Of a stretch of 64,000 bases of DNA, positions 45,401-64,000 are shown piece after piece. Location: the NCBI GenBank assembly GCA_019321725.1, contig CM033120.1:14910278-14974277 (forward strand). The letters are read 5' to 3'. This stretch comes from Paulownia fortunei. Taxonomy: Eukaryota > Streptophyta > Magnoliopsida > Lamiales > Paulowniaceae. The translations under genes and the position numbers were made by a program. The number at the start of each line of letters is the position of its first letter. The stretch's first letter is position 1. The notes beneath the pieces were generated by a model that did no database searches, had not been told where the DNA came from, and saw nothing but the letters and a program-made list of their open reading frames with translations.

Positions 45401-47388
45401 CCGAAAAGCACTATTATTCTTATTTTTGTTATCTTTTCCATAAATGAACGTGCTAAGCTAGTTGTTCAAAAAAGCATATTGTTCTTATTAATATTTTCAA
45501 TAAGGGGACATGCTAAGATAACTCTTCCTCTTTAGAAAAGCATATTGTCCTTATCACTGTCATTTTTTCCACAGGGGGACATGCTAAAACGTTGATGTTT
45601 GTGCATATAAACCCAGAGGTTGATGCTCTAGGGGAGACAATTAGCACCTTGAAATTTGCTGAGAGAGTTGCCACAATAGACCTGGGGGCTGCCCAATCTA
45701 ATAAAGAAACCTGTGAAATTAGAGAACTTAAAGAAGAGGTCTGTTCATCTATGATTTGCCTAATTTGACATTGAATTTGTTAGCTCACATTCTTACGGTT
45801 TCATGGTCTATCAAGGTCTCAAACCTTAAGACAATTTTGGAGAGAAAAGAAGCTGAATTGGAGCAGTTGAGAAGTCGCACAAATATTCGAGGAGCAGCAT
45901 CACCTCTTCGGATGCCAAAACATAACATTGCCGGCTTGAAGACTGAGATCAATGAGAAACATGTGGATGTTCAAAACTCAGAGGTACCTGCAATATTTAT
46001 TGTATGTGAATGAAAATAAACAACAGTCTTGTTCTGTGCATTCCCAAAATCATATCCCCAACTTATTGAATTTGAATAAAAATAAATTCTTTTTTTTTTT
46101 CTTTTTTGTTCTTGGTAATAAATAAAAAGTACCTGAAATGAGGTAATTACAAAGGATTTGGAAAATTTGTGGTTTAACCTTGATGATGGCCTTGGATAGA
46201 TAGGAGTAGAAAAAGAACCTATGTAGCTGGCTGAAATAGTTAAGGGATGAGGCTTCATGGAATTGCGCTGTTAAGGAATATCTTTGCATGATTAATTGTT
46301 TTTGAGTTCATAAAAGGCAGATACGTGCTTTTTACATCATATGTCTGATTTTCTTGTGGTTCAGTCTTCCACAAGTAGCATCTCATCTCATTTAAGCTAA
46401 ATTTCAGGTGAGAAGCAGTTCCGCAAGTAAGCAGAGAAGATCTCGATTTCCCTCCAAGTTCATAGACAAGGATGTCATGCCAAAATTGCCACTCCTAGCT
46501 GAAGAAAGATCAGCAGGCTCCATTAAGCCAAGATCTCCATCTCCTCCAGTTAGGAGATCAATATCCACTGATAGAGGCTCCCTCATCAAAACAAGAACAA
46601 AGTCTGATGCACTTGAAAATCCACCTGTAATAAAAGCACCATTTCCAGCTAGTGTTTCCGTTAATAAATCTGTTGCCAATTTACCTGCAATTATACAATC
46701 AACGGTCAACACACGTCTGAATCAAGGTTCGCAAGAGCGACATTATCCTGATGTTTTGAACAGCCTCCAGAGAGTCACATTTCGAAAAGCTCACCCAGAA
46801 AATGAAGAGGAGCAATTTAAACAAGCACTGAATGTTCGGCAAGGTGACATCAGAAAAACTAAACTAGAGAGTAAGTTCAAGACTAAACATCAGTCATCAG
46901 CTAAAATTCAAAAGTCTAGCAATGCAGAGACACTGCTTTCTGCTATGGACACGGGTAAAATGTTTGAGGAGACTCCAAAAACAGATTATTCAGATCCTGA
47001 AATTGAGCATGGACCTGTTAGGTTGCCAGCATATGGTACTACTTGTGTGAAGAAGCCTTCTACGAACTCTCATAATGTAGAACCAAGGTATGACAGAAAT
47101 ATTTTCTTTAGAAACTAAGCATTGATATCATTCCTTCTGAATTTTCTTGGAACTTTGCTATGAAACCTTTTTCAGTAAGTATGTTTTAACGTTATTTCTG
47201 ATTTTATTGACATGGTTTTCTCAAATAGGGAACTAATGCAGACAGTGGATCCCTTCTTGGCTGGGTACCAGGAAAATAAAATTTCCAATGTTATACTTCA
47301 GAATGGGAAGGAAGCAGGCAATCCATCTGTCCCCCAATTTCGGAGGAGTAGATCTATGCCTAGAGGGAAGCTAATGATTGGGCTGTAA
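39408..47388 (+). CDS. KIN14: KIN-14 kinesin with calponin-homology domain (start exon not found)
   Basis: Sixteen exons: 39408-39571, 39674-39817, 40729-41085, 42027-42095, 42235-42459, 43127-43208, 43391-43486, 43591-43770, 44014-44120, 44348-44526, 44633-44797, 44896-45149, 45575-45738, 45816-45983, 46408-47087 and 47229-47388. All phases agree; 1063 residues are visible. In order: a CH domain ([33 protein letters not shown]), a linker and coiled coil, then an internal motor from about residue 379 ([12 protein letters not shown]). The motor has P-loop GQTGSGKT at about 464-471, switch I NERSSRSH at about 581-588, switch II DLAGSE at about 614-619, and [20 protein letters not shown] basic Ser/Pro-rich tail follows. 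Plant KCH kinesins move to microtubule minus ends and bind actin through the CH domain. The first exon starts in phase after an acceptor; without it the first in-frame ATG (39446) would lack CH helix 1. The intron after 44526 is AT-AC. Confidence 0.95.
44527..44632 (+). other. U12-type AT-AC intron in the kinesin motor
   Basis: The intron begins ATATCCTT, the exact U12 donor, directly after exon 10, and ends CTACAC. A branch-site-like TCTTTAAT lies 10-11 nt before the end. Using these borders joins SNR|R to [11 protein letters not shown] with the frame kept, as in the family. No GT-AG choice nearby gives an open, conserved join. The intron is 106 nt long. Confidence 0.9.
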
Positions 47389-48862
47389 AAGAATTCAGAG
47401 CTTCTTGTCATGAAAGTGTTTGTACAGATCCTTCTTGACTCCACATTGCAATGCTCTTCAAAGTTGGTTGAAATGGTTTCAGATAAATTTGACCTGCCCT
47501 GCAGTTTCCTTTTCTATATAGTTTCACAGATGTCTCCATACTATAATTCTCGAAATAGTCTTGTATGTATGAGGTTACTACATGTGTATATTTGTCGAAA
47601 TATTGTTTTATAATTTTCTCTTGTACCCCAACCAACCATAAAAATGGTATGAGTGGCAGCCATGATGGGACCAGTTGAGAAATGAGATGGAACACAGCAT
47701 TGTAAAAAACAGGATTGGTATTTTGTATATGATGCTGTTATTCCTGTTTCCAAATTGAATTTTTAATTTATTTTGTTGCAAACTAGAGTTTTAGAAGTGT
47801 GAGTGGAAGGAGGTGCCAAACGGGATGCCAACGAGTGAGTTTGACTCGATCTTGACAAAATGTGAAAGACTCGAATTGGAAGCTGACTCTTTGGCTCTTT
47901 TGCAGGATATGAAAATTCTGTCAATGGAAAATTGAAATATTTTACTTTCGTTGCATGTAAGTGAAGACTGATTATCTGGAACTCGGTTTGCTACCTGGTG
48001 ACCACGAGACAAAACATTTACAAAATTCCTATCTAAAAATTCCTTTAACATAATACTTCTTGGTATAACGGAATTGAAGCCTCAAAATTGAAATTAGAAA
48101 TCTTTACTTATTCATTCATAATTATTGAATTAAGTGGAGTCGAACATGAACCAATGATTAGTAAATTCGGCCCACTAAACCCAACATTCTCAAGAAAATA
48201 AAACATCGTATATACTCTGGATTATTAATTCCTAAATGTAGTATAGCGTTTTGGAGGCTTCCAAATAGAGCCACTTGGCAGTTTATATATCTGAAATTTA
48301 GAAATTCCAATCTCTTAAAAAAAAAAAAAGGAAAGCTTGTCTGTTTCAAATGAGACATCCCCATTCTCGGAAGAAGAAAGACCTTTCATGCTTCTTATTT
48401 TGATTAATTGTTGATAATTTATATTTATGATGTAATGATATATGTATTCAGGCTCTTTCTAAATTAAAAGGAAGACGTAACTAGTTTTCTCTCATTTTGG
48501 CTGCAAATCTGCAATATGATATCCTGCCAGGGCAGCCCTTCAAATTAAAATAACGCCTGGATTCAAGAATCATCATCTGCCAAGGTAACATTCACATGTA
48601 AATTTGATTTCTTAGGTTGTGTTACTGTATTTGTTGAGGCAAAAGGAACCCAAAATAGTCAACAGATTAGTCAGAAAGATGTTGGAGGGGATTTCTTCAT
48701 AAATTTAGGGAAAGTGGGAATGAGATAATGATTTGAAATCTGCATGGCAAAAGGCCCCTTAGGTGGAATAATGAAAATTTGATTGCAAAAGTTTTGTCCT
48801 GAAGGGGCTTTTGAATAGGAATAGGTCAGAGAAATGTTGATTGTCTGGAACAATTCTTGACA
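47389..48862. other. Kinesin 3' UTR and upstream region of the DUF868 gene
   Basis: The first few hundred bases are probably kinesin 3' UTR and the last few hundred the DUF868 leader. Nothing else is recognised. Confidence 0.65.
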
Positions 48863-49765
48863 ATGTTTACAACTCCTTCGGAACCTTCCATTTCAAGAAC
48901 ATTGGTACAGAAACCTGCTGATGACCCTACAACGAATAAACCCGCACACAATTTTGTAACCTGCATTCATAAAGTGAAACTTGCAGATATCTTTTGTAAC
49001 ATAACTGTAACATGGGCCAAGACTTTGATTAGCCACTCTCTATACATCACGGTAGAAGATCCTGAGGAGGAAAATCATTACACGTGCAAGATTGATCTCA
49101 AGACTTGGCAGTTCTGGGGCAAAAAGGGTCTGAAAACGTTCAGAGTTGCTGAGAAACGTGTCGATGTTTTCTGGGATTTAAGGTCTGCAAAATTCACTAG
49201 TAGCCCTGAACCAAACTCTGATTACTATGTTGCAATGGTGTCCAAAGAGGAGGTGGTTTTACTGCTTGGTGATAAGAAGAACGAGGCGTTGAGGAGGACA
49301 AAGTCTAGGCCATCCTTAGAGGATGCCTCCTTAGTGCATAAGAAAGAAATTGTGTTTGCAAAGAAGTGCTTTTGCACAAAAACCACATTAGGCCGGGACA
49401 AAAAGGAGCATAGCATTATCATTGAGTCTGCTCTATCCGGGCCTTATGACCCTGAAATGTGGATCAGTGTAGATGGGATGGAATCAATTCGGGTGCCGAA
49501 TTTGCATTGGAGATTCAGGGGCAATGAAACAATTGTGGTGGATGATTTCCCTGTGCAAATCTTGTGGGATGTGCATGATTGGCTTTACAATGGCAACCAT
49601 TCGGGTGTGGGCATATTCGTCTTTAGGAGAGGTGCAGATGAAGGTGGGTTTGAAAGTAATCATCTTGAAGCTGAAGATTTTGGAAAGAGTTTTTGGGATG
49701 TGTTGGCAGAGCAGCCTTCCTCCATGGGATTCTGCCATTTTCTTTACGCTTGGAAGACTGAATGA
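48863..49765 (+). CDS. DUF868 family protein
   Basis: Single exon, 300 aa from the ATG at 48863 (MFTTPSEPSISRTLVQ). The whole protein is one DUF868 domain: NFVTCIHKVKLADIFCNITV, WAKTLISHSLYITVE, IDLKTWQFWGKKGLKTF, KRVDVFWDLRSAKF, PEPNSDYYVAMVS, then VPNLHWRFRGNETIVVD and VQILWDVHDWLY near the end. This family is confined to land plants and has no known function. A basic stretch KKNEALRRTKSR near the middle is usual for it. No signal peptide or membrane segment is seen. Length and lack of introns fit the family. Confidence 0.92.
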   Translation: MFTTPSEPSISRTLVQKPADDPTTNKPAHNFVTCIHKVKLADIFCNITVTWAKTLISHSLYITVEDPEEENHYTCKIDLKTWQFWGKKGLKTFRVAEKRVDVFWDLRSAKFTSSPEPNSDYYVAMVSKEEVVLLLGDKKNEALRRTKSRPSLEDASLVHKKEIVFAKKCFCTKTTLGRDKKEHSIIIESALSGPYDPEMWISVDGMESIRVPNLHWRFRGNETIVVDDFPVQILWDVHDWLYNGNHSGVGIFVFRRGADEGGFESNHLEAEDFGKSFWDVLAEQPSSMGFCHFLYAWKTE

Positions 49766-51123
49766 GGAGGCTCGCATGGTGTAAGAATTTCAGTAGTATG
49801 TCAATGCAATTTGTTTGGTGAGGATGTCTTATTTCAGTTTAGCAGTTTTATTTGGTTATGTTTACTTATTGCGTAGTATTACAACTTTCAGCTTTTGAAT
49901 CTTGAACAGGTGACTTTTCCAGTGTTTTCAATATTTGTGTGCTATGAACATGTTATTGCAAATGAGGAATTTGTTTGAAAATGCATCAAGAATCATCATT
50001 AAATATTGGGAAAAAGAAAGTCATTTTAACTCCAAACATGCACTTTGCAGTTAAGTTTTGCATCCTTTGAAGAAGAAGAAGAAATAGGGCTTAATCATCA
50101 TACTGAGACTATGAAGTAAAATAGGTCAACATTTAGGAAATCTCTGTCTGTCATCTGAAATAATGTCTGCCTTGTGCAAAATTTTCTTGTTTGTACAACA
50201 ACTTATAGATGATTGGTTGCTTACATCTGCAATTCTTTTAATCCAGTTACCTGTTGCCCCTAACTCAGGCCAATTTTCTGCACAGTGATCAAATGTTTAT
50301 TCTTATGTGCAAAAATATTACATAGCCCCCCTACAAAGTCTTCTCCCTTAGATTGTAGAAGTTGTAAAAGAGAAATCAGATAGAGATTGGGAGATTTGGC
50401 TCAAAATCCATATAATATTCCTACATCAAACAAAAGCGTGGGTTGGTTTGTTCTTTACCATAAATGATTCATCTTTTATATATTTCAAAAAAATACTATC
50501 CCTTTTATTTAATAAAAGGCATAATCAAAATGATTAATTTCTCTAATATAATCTTTCATATTTTTGGAAAAAAAAAAACTACTTTATTTGTCTAACAAAA
50601 ACATAATATATTTGCTATATCCTCAAACTTGCAGCAAAGCAACCCAAACATAATCTCTTTGCATTTTTAACACTTGAGCTGTACAAATTTTACCTCCCTT
50701 ACTCAGCAAGGTTGCATAACTTGACTGTCAGGCCATCATATGTTTGTTAGTAAATAGTAAAAAGTAAAAATTCACCACAAACATATGGCTCCTATTTAGT
50801 AAACTGAATCATTATATCTGTCTGTCTACAAGCGTGCTCGGTGTTTAGAGCTTCAATTCGCTGTTCGTCTCCACAATCTTCGAAGAAACTATACTAATCA
50901 ATCATCTGCATGCATAGCTCATTTTAACAACATTTCTCCCAAGCCATTGTCACAACTGTGGGATAAAAATCATTGTCGCATTTACTAAAAACCCCAATAT
51001 TTCACGCGGGTTCCAAGCAAATCAGGTAAAAGTTAACAAAACAATAAAGGATGCATCTAAACACTACACGCGTGAGAAACCCTAAATTTGGAGAAAAAAG
51101 ATGGAAAAGGTATTAAATCTTAC
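49766..51123. other. Region between DUF868 and the SFT2 exon; expected SFT2 exons absent
   Basis: I read this interval on the minus strand for the remaining SFT2 exons (the conserved SKGVRD segment and the four membrane helices) and found none. The left part is probably DUF868 3' UTR. A telo-box AAACCCTAA is at 51077-51085. Confidence 0.65.
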
Positions 51124-51338
51124 ACATTGAATGTGCCGGACACGGTATCGTTGGCAGACCTGACAGCGGCTTCGATATCGAAAACACCGGCAAGGGAGCC
51201 GCCGCTGCTACTCTCTTCCGAAGATCTAGCGGCCGCGTAAGAATTCCAATCAGCCAGCAGAGAAGATGACGAAGACGACGTCGTCTGCTGGAGCGAATTT
51301 TCGTTATCACCAGCTGCCGGTGAAAACCACTTCTGCAT
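51124..51338 (-). pseudogene. SFT2: Got1/SFT2-like vesicle protein, first exon only
   Basis: ATG at 51338 opens 71 codons (MQKWFSPAAGDNENS...) rich in Ser, then SLLADWNSYAA, GVFDIEAAVRSANDTVSGTFNV, ending at a good donor, AATGT|GTAAGA, in phase 2. This is the cytosolic N terminus of plant SFT2-like proteins (about 230 aa; Arabidopsis At4g26550 and At5g56020), which act in transport between endosomes and Golgi. The rest, starting VSKGVRD and carrying four membrane helices, is missing from the 1.3 kb before the DUF868 gene and I do not see it further left. Either the gene is broken, or intron 1 is very long and holds other genes, or the assembly is joined wrongly here. The exon itself is intact. 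Confidence 0.8.
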
Positions 51339-53267
51339 TTTACTGTGTGGTGATCGATTCTACGAGGAGTAGGATTTTTGGATCAAAGATGTTTCAAAAA
51401 GTATTTGATGGATGAACTGAATGAAGGCAGATCAGAAGTAAACAAAACCCCAACACCAAACCAAAACCACAGGCAATCCGTACTTGTTAAGCGAGAGCTA
51501 CAGGCTTTGCCGGCTCGCCCCACCGCTGTTTGGATGTATTTCGTCCTATCAATTTCATTCTCGATTCATTTTTTTAAAAAAAATTAAATATATATTATAT
51601 TTTTTAATATATTTATTTTTCAAAAACACTTTCTCAAAACACCAAAAACACATCTAAATTTGAACAAATTTGTGGCATATTCTTTTTATATGTTCATCAC
51701 GATCGTAAGTTGATGGTTATCTAATTTAATGATAAAATACATTTTGTCTCCTTAATTGTACTCTTTATATAAAATACTCAACTAAAATTTTATTACCCAC
51801 ACAAATTATACCATATCACAATGTTAGAACTTGAATTTAAATTCAGATGCTAGTGAGCATGCTTAGCTTCAATTGTGTACTAGATATGCATCCTTATTTA
51901 ATATTTTTATAATATCAGTCTTACTATTATTTGGTGGTTCAATTAGTCGAATTGATTCAACCCGTCAGTCTGATTGATATTCTTTTATTAAATTTTATAA
52001 AATGATAATATGAAATACTATTTTTTATGTACAAAATAAAAAAATATAAATAATCAACTAAATAATACACTAAACAAAATGCCAAAATTCAAATATAATA
52101 CAAACTTTAAGCTTTACAAAAAAAAATAAAGAAAGTTTTTGATTTATTTAACTGATCTTTTTGATCGATTTAATTGATTTTTTAGTTAGTTTAATTAATT
52201 TGATCGAATTTTTATTGTTTTTACACTCAAATAGATCAAAATTATCACTATTTTGTAGTTGAGCCGATCCATTATTTAAAAAGTAATATTAGATACAAAA
52301 TATATAAAATAGACAATCAAATGTAAAATTTACACATAAACCCACAAATTTCCAATTTCAAGGACAAAATATAGATGACTGGTGAAACTATTTTGTTACG
52401 GGGTACAAGTTGGTGATGCATTACTTTATTCTATTTATTATGTGTATAAATGAGAACATGAACCCCTCCATCTTTTTAGTGCTTTGTTTGTCGCTTCCAT
52501 TTTTCAAAATTCATTTAATCATGGTTTCATGAAAAATGCCCACAATTTATCAATTTGTCCCTAAGTCCAAAAGAAAAAAAATATTGAAATAAACACCCCA
52601 CCCTTTTCCTGCCCTATTTTCTATTTTCTACGAACCCATGTTAACATTAGTAGATGATTCCGAGTTAATTGACTAATTAGATTAAGATGATCACTATTTA
52701 ATTGATTAATTAGATCAAAATAGTTGATGAAAAAATTATTAGAATTCATCATAAGCTTTAATAATTATTGGTTGTCTAAAAAAACATATATTTTTTGCAT
52801 TTCATTATCCAGGGCAAAATTTTGATAAACAATAAAAAAATATTATTAAAAAACCAAATATTTATTAATAAAATATAACGCATCAACATATTATTGTTTC
52901 AACTATTTAACCATTATTTTGGCACTTTAGATTTATTTGTCTTTATGGCAAATTTAGTAAATCAAATGTTATTTTAAAAGATTTTGATAATTGAAATATT
53001 TTAAAGGTTAATAAAAAGATAAAAGGTTGTAGGGACAAGTAGATATTTTACCCGCCCTTTTACGGAATCCACAAAAGACAAACACGTGGGTCATAATTTT
53101 GGGCATAACTCCCACCCGTATGAACCGTATCCGAATGTCCAGCCCACAAAAGCGGAATCGGATCCCCACAATAGGGTAGTCCAGTTTCCCCCCTAACCCG
53201 GATTATACTGCCTAATATGGGGACAAGACATAACTTCTTTCACCAAGCAATTAGAAAAAGAAACCTT
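51339..53267. other. Divergent intergenic region between SFT2 exon and HSP90
   Basis: The right end holds the HSP90 promoter. The middle, about 51.6-53.0 kb, is AT-rich without genes. Confidence 0.7.
53083..53088. promoter_or_regulatory. G-box CACGTG upstream of HSP90
   Basis: AACACGTGGG contains the CACGTG core, about 365 bp upstream of the HSP90 ATG. Confidence 0.5.
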
Positions 53268-53282
53268 AGAAGGATCTAGAAA
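53268..53282 (+). promoter_or_regulatory. Heat shock element of HSP90
   Basis: AGAAGGATCTAGAAA fits nGAAnnTTCnnGAAn with one mismatch (ATC for TTC). It lies 17 bp upstream of the TATA box, where functional elements bound by heat shock factors usually sit. Confidence 0.65.
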
Positions 53283-53289
53283 CCCTAAA
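53280..53289 (+). promoter_or_regulatory. Telo-box in the HSP90 promoter
   Basis: AAACCCTAA overlaps the end of the heat shock element and precedes the TATA box. Telo-boxes are frequent in promoters of plant growth and translation genes. Confidence 0.5.
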
Positions 53290-53298
53290 CAATACAGC

Positions 53299-53305
53299 TA
53301 TATAA
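53299..53305 (+). promoter_or_regulatory. TATA box of HSP90
   Basis: TATATAA lies 145 bp upstream of the ATG; a CT-rich leader follows, as expected for a plant 5' UTR. Confidence 0.75.
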
Positions 53306-53380
53306 CCTCCCCTTTCTCCAGACCTTAGTCTCTGCCTGCCTCCTGCTCTCGTTTTACATTTCTTCCATACAAAACCCTAG

Positions 53381-56433
<3,053 letters not shown>

Positions 56434-57937
56434 ATCCGCAGCCTGGTTTTGGTTTAGAGTCTGAAGTTCTCCTTGTCATCTGGGTTAAATTGGATGAATA
56501 TTTTGTGTATTAGTTTCTTGAATGCTGAGAACACCTGGCGGTCCTTTCTGATATGCAATTAGGTTTGGATTTCCATTAGTAGCTAGTATTAATTTTAATT
56601 TTTCTGTGGTAATACAGTAGTTTTTTAATACAATTTTGTTATGCACCTATTTTTCTGCTTGTCTTCCTATGAATTTTTGTCTATGAAAAAATCAGTCAGC
56701 AGTCGAAGAAAGGCTTTCATTGCAAAGTTTTGGCCCGGCCTTCAGTGTTTCGGTTTGTTCGGGGTTGGTTGGGGGTCTTAGCTTGACGACTGTTAATGGA
56801 AAATAAACCTTAAATACTCTATTCCTGTTCCTCTAGCAATCTCACCAAAAGTAATCTTATGGAGTATGATTTATCCACTACGAAGATAAGTGGATGTGCT
56901 TCGCTTTTCTTCAGAACAAAAAAAAATTGTCATAAAGACATTAAAAAAGAACATGTAACATAATCACCTAATACGTTGCTAATAAGAACCACATAAACAT
57001 TGTAACAGGGCCTGAAAGTAGTAGTTAAATGACTGGCACAACACCACAATGAACAAAAGTGCAATGAGCAGTATTCACAAGTTCAAACAAAAAATTTCAA
57101 ATTCCAAGACTTAAGTCTATGGAAGAGAATACAGCGATTACCAATATACTCGAAATGGCCACATCTTATGGTATGCCCCACAAGACAATTTCAATGATAA
57201 TGCAATTGCTTGCAATATGATTGGAGGTAAATAATTTCAACCTGAAAAGGACCTGTTTGCTCCGATGCATGATTTGAGATGGTGTTGTTTGACACAAGGG
57301 GCTAGTTTTGATCTTGCCATATACAGGGCTGTTTTTTTTTTGCTTTTTTGTTTTAATAATAAATATTCAGCAAGCTCCACCGCCCATTTGTTAACGACAA
57401 CACTCATCTGTCTTACATTTTAGCTACTTTCTTACTGTTTGTCCTGTTGATAACAACTACTGTTCAGCAGCTTATTTAGCTTGCCAATACCAACAGAATT
57501 ATGCTTTTGATTTCATGTGAGACATGAATTTATTTTCAATGGAGTCATAAAGTAAAGGTATCTTGGATCTTGCTAACATGGGTCCTATGTAACCTCGATC
57601 TTTCTAAGCAACTTATACTGAACTCTGCAATGTTCTATAATTTCAGCAAACTGATAATTGTCACTCTCTCAATCAACAAAAACCATCACACCAAACACTG
57701 AAAGGCTATATTGTCATAAGCAAGAGTGATTTACTTATGACACTGATCATGAAATTACAGTCCTTAATCATCTTGAAAACAACAAACACAATACAACAGA
57801 ATCCAAATCTACTCATTGCCCATGAAATGGCATAGTTTTCCAAGAAAAGGAAAAAAGAAATTGAAACAATAGTAAATAGAAACAAACCAACATTTACAGA
57901 CAACAACAGCAACAGGGCTCACATCCAACTTCCAGGA
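56434..57937. other. Convergent 3' region between HSP90 and CBL
   Basis: This interval must contain both 3' UTRs. No frame resembles a protein. Confidence 0.65.
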
Positions 57938-61843
<3,906 letters not shown>

Positions 61844-64000
61844 GGTATTTCATGCACATTATTACACTCCATACCTGTCAAAAAAGAAAAAATAAATTAC
61901 TAGGTGGAGTTCATTAGAAAACTGTGAACATTATATATAAAAGAGGAAGAATGAAGAACCTTCGGATCATTCTCCACTTATGGTGCTCAGACAAAAACTC
62001 AAATTTCAGGACTTTTATACTTGGGAATCAATTTACATACATGTACCTGATCATTGTATCGCAGAGAACTGTCAGAAATATGAAAGTTTAAGTTTACGGA
62101 TGAGGCTCCCTGTGATTTTCAGATCACAAACTACACTTCAAAGAGATAACAGATAAATACTTATACTCATTTCCTGATCAACCAAGCAAATAAGTTCATA
62201 CTTCACATTTTTCTTTTCACAATTCATTGAGCTCCCAATGCCAGCACTTTGAGCATTAAAAAAATTTTAAACTAAGCTAGCACAGGTAATCATCTATTAC
62301 TAAAAGCCATGCCAGTAAAACCTTTTGAAACCCAAAACTAAAATAATGGAAACTACCAACATTTTGATTCATTTCATATGAAGATAGTCGTGCAGGACAA
62401 GCCTTTAAGTAAATGCTAATAAATCAACCCATTAATTTTGTTATGAGAAAATAATTACTCCAAGATTCATCTAGAATTTCCAACCTTTCGCTGGCATGCA
62501 CACCTCAACAAACAAGGTAAAACTCTATTAACTTTATTAAATTCACTAACTTGTCCAACAACTATGGCAATTCGATTGAGAATACTTTTTAGAACCACAT
62601 GGAAAACGCAATCCGACCAGGATCCCATTCAATTTCATAGACAATTAAACACCAGAAAAAAAAAAAAAAAACCCCAAAATTTCCGAATAGATCTAGCAAC
62701 AAATCGGAATTAGACCTCCAAAATAATCTGAAACCCAAAAACAAAATCATTATAGGCTAGAATTGGACAGAATAGAGATTAGAGGCCATACCCTTGAAGA
62801 GCTGAAACCCAAAACGGTGGAGTTAATTGAGAAAGTGGGCAAGCATAAAAATCATGTAAATAATGTAAAACCCAATTGGCAGCAAACAAGATTTGATTTT
62901 TCCAATTTAAAAATCAGAATAATTCGACGGTTGACAGGATGACGATGTTGATGGGAGCGGTGGGTTGTCGTTTTATAGAATTTGTCGAGTTTCACAATTC
63001 AGTGCTCTGAAATTACAGTTTTGGGCCTCGAATCCTCCCTTCAAAACCGGCTATATTTGCGGTTTTTACTCTTTAATCCACAATCACAGAAAACACTGGC
63101 CAAACATCACAATCATGGCGATTTTTCACCATCTAGTACGGATGAAAACTTTTATGGCAAAGTTGCTGGTGGTTTGATTTTTTGTTCCAAGAATTATAAG
63201 CGTTAACAGGTGTTTTCTCTTACATTTGTTTAAAAGATATAAATTCTTATATTTAATAAGATATTAGATATTATTTTAAAAATAAATTATTTAAATATTT
63301 AAATAAAATAAGATTATTAAAATTTTAAAATATTAATAATAATTTTAAAATTATTAAAATTAAAAGAGCTTGTTAAAATAAAATTTTATTTTAAAAATAT
63401 ATTGAGAATTTTTATTTAGAAGTTTATAAACTTTGATTGAACTTTTTTTTATCAGATCTTATAAGTTCTTTCTAAAAAAAATTAATAAATATTTTTTAAT
63501 AATTTATAACTTTTTAAATAATTTATAAAATATTTTGAATAATTTTATAAGTTCACCCAAACACTCTCTAAGCAAGTAACTTTATTACGGGAGTATGGCT
63601 TGAATTTAATTGAACTTAATTTGACATGCTTTATTCAAAGAATAAGTTTATGGTAGAATTTTAGTTTGGATTTTCATCTCAAGAGAATTTTTTGATTTTT
63701 TAATGAAGTGATAAAATACAGGATTCAATTAACAATGAAGTAAAATTAATTTACAAGTATCAACTGTCAACAATTAATTATGATAGAAATTGACAAATAT
63801 TCGTTGAAATCAAACTCAAAATTAATATTTCTCATAATCGAAACGTGGAGTAAAATGATTTTACAGTCTATCATCGGCTCAATCATCGATCCGATTAATC
63901 TAACAAAAAATAATTATATTTTTTTATTTTATTAAATAAAATAATAATATAATAAATTAATTATTAATCAACCAAAAACACATTTGTGTAAAATTCGAAT
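61844..64000. other. CBL leader and AT-rich DNA to the window edge
   Basis: A CBL 5' leader exon probably lies near 62.79-62.95 kb, ending at the minus-strand donor AAG|GGTATGG region, with an acceptor near 61877 giving a leader intron of about 0.9 kb. Beyond about 63.2 kb the DNA is nearly all A/T, with short repeated AATAATTTATAA-like motifs, and I see no gene. Confidence 0.5.

Noticed and set aside
46404..46712. Minus-strand frame opposite the kinesin tail
   Set aside because: Mirror of the large coding exon 46408-47087; no independent evidence.

Overview
This window comes from a plant nuclear genome, most likely a eudicot. It has AT-rich intergenic DNA, genes split by short GT-AG introns, an intronless plant-type histone H4, and plant-only families (KIN-14 kinesin with a CH domain, DUF868, CBL calcium sensor, UKL uridine kinase, SufE-BolA fusion). 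I joined exons by hand from conserved protein sequence and checked that splice phases agree; all internal exon chains below are phase-consistent. Nothing looks bacterial or viral, and I see no CRISPR array, tRNA or rRNA.

Layout, left to right. 1-3735 (+): 3' part of a DDI1-type ubiquitin-receptor aspartyl protease. 6321-8100 (-): MATH/BTB protein of the At1g21780 type. 8.1-14.9 kb: gene-poor AT-rich DNA with a 126-bp tandem duplication and a 19-bp G/C palindrome. 16003-23957 (+): uridine kinase-like/UPRT protein, 14 coding exons. 25961-27160 (+): SufE-BolA protein of plastid Fe-S assembly. 29257-30006 (-): NHL/LEA-2 membrane protein. 30.0-34.8 kb: intergenic, with a Stowaway-like MITE end. 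35339-35768 (+): small two-exon gene for an 80-aa protein. 36143-36454 (-): histone H4. 39408-47388 (+): KIN-14 kinesin, 16 exons seen, start exon not found, one intron of the rare AT-AC (U12) type. 48863-49765 (+): DUF868 protein. 51124-51338 (-): first exon only of a Got1/SFT2-like vesicle protein. 53450-56433 (+): cytosolic HSP90 with heat-shock-type promoter elements. 57938-61843 (-): CBL2/CBL3-type calcineurin B-like protein. 61.8-64 kb: 5' leader of CBL and AT-rich DNA.

The genes do not form one pathway. From memory, LEA / SufE / UKL and SFT2 / HSP90 / CBL correspond to neighbours in Arabidopsis (around At4g26490-At4g26570 and its duplicate around At5g55990-At5g56030), so the two ends of the window look like one ancestral block with H4, KIN-14 and DUF868 between them. 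The SFT2 gene, at the inner edge of the right half, keeps only its first exon.

I did not find a convincing new biological system. The points most worth a second look are the AT-AC intron in the kinesin motor, the orphan SFT2 exon beside a possible rearrangement breakpoint, the missing kinesin start exon, a perfect 29-bp duplication of a splice-acceptor tract in the UKL gene that creates a decoy acceptor, and the small 80-aa gene.
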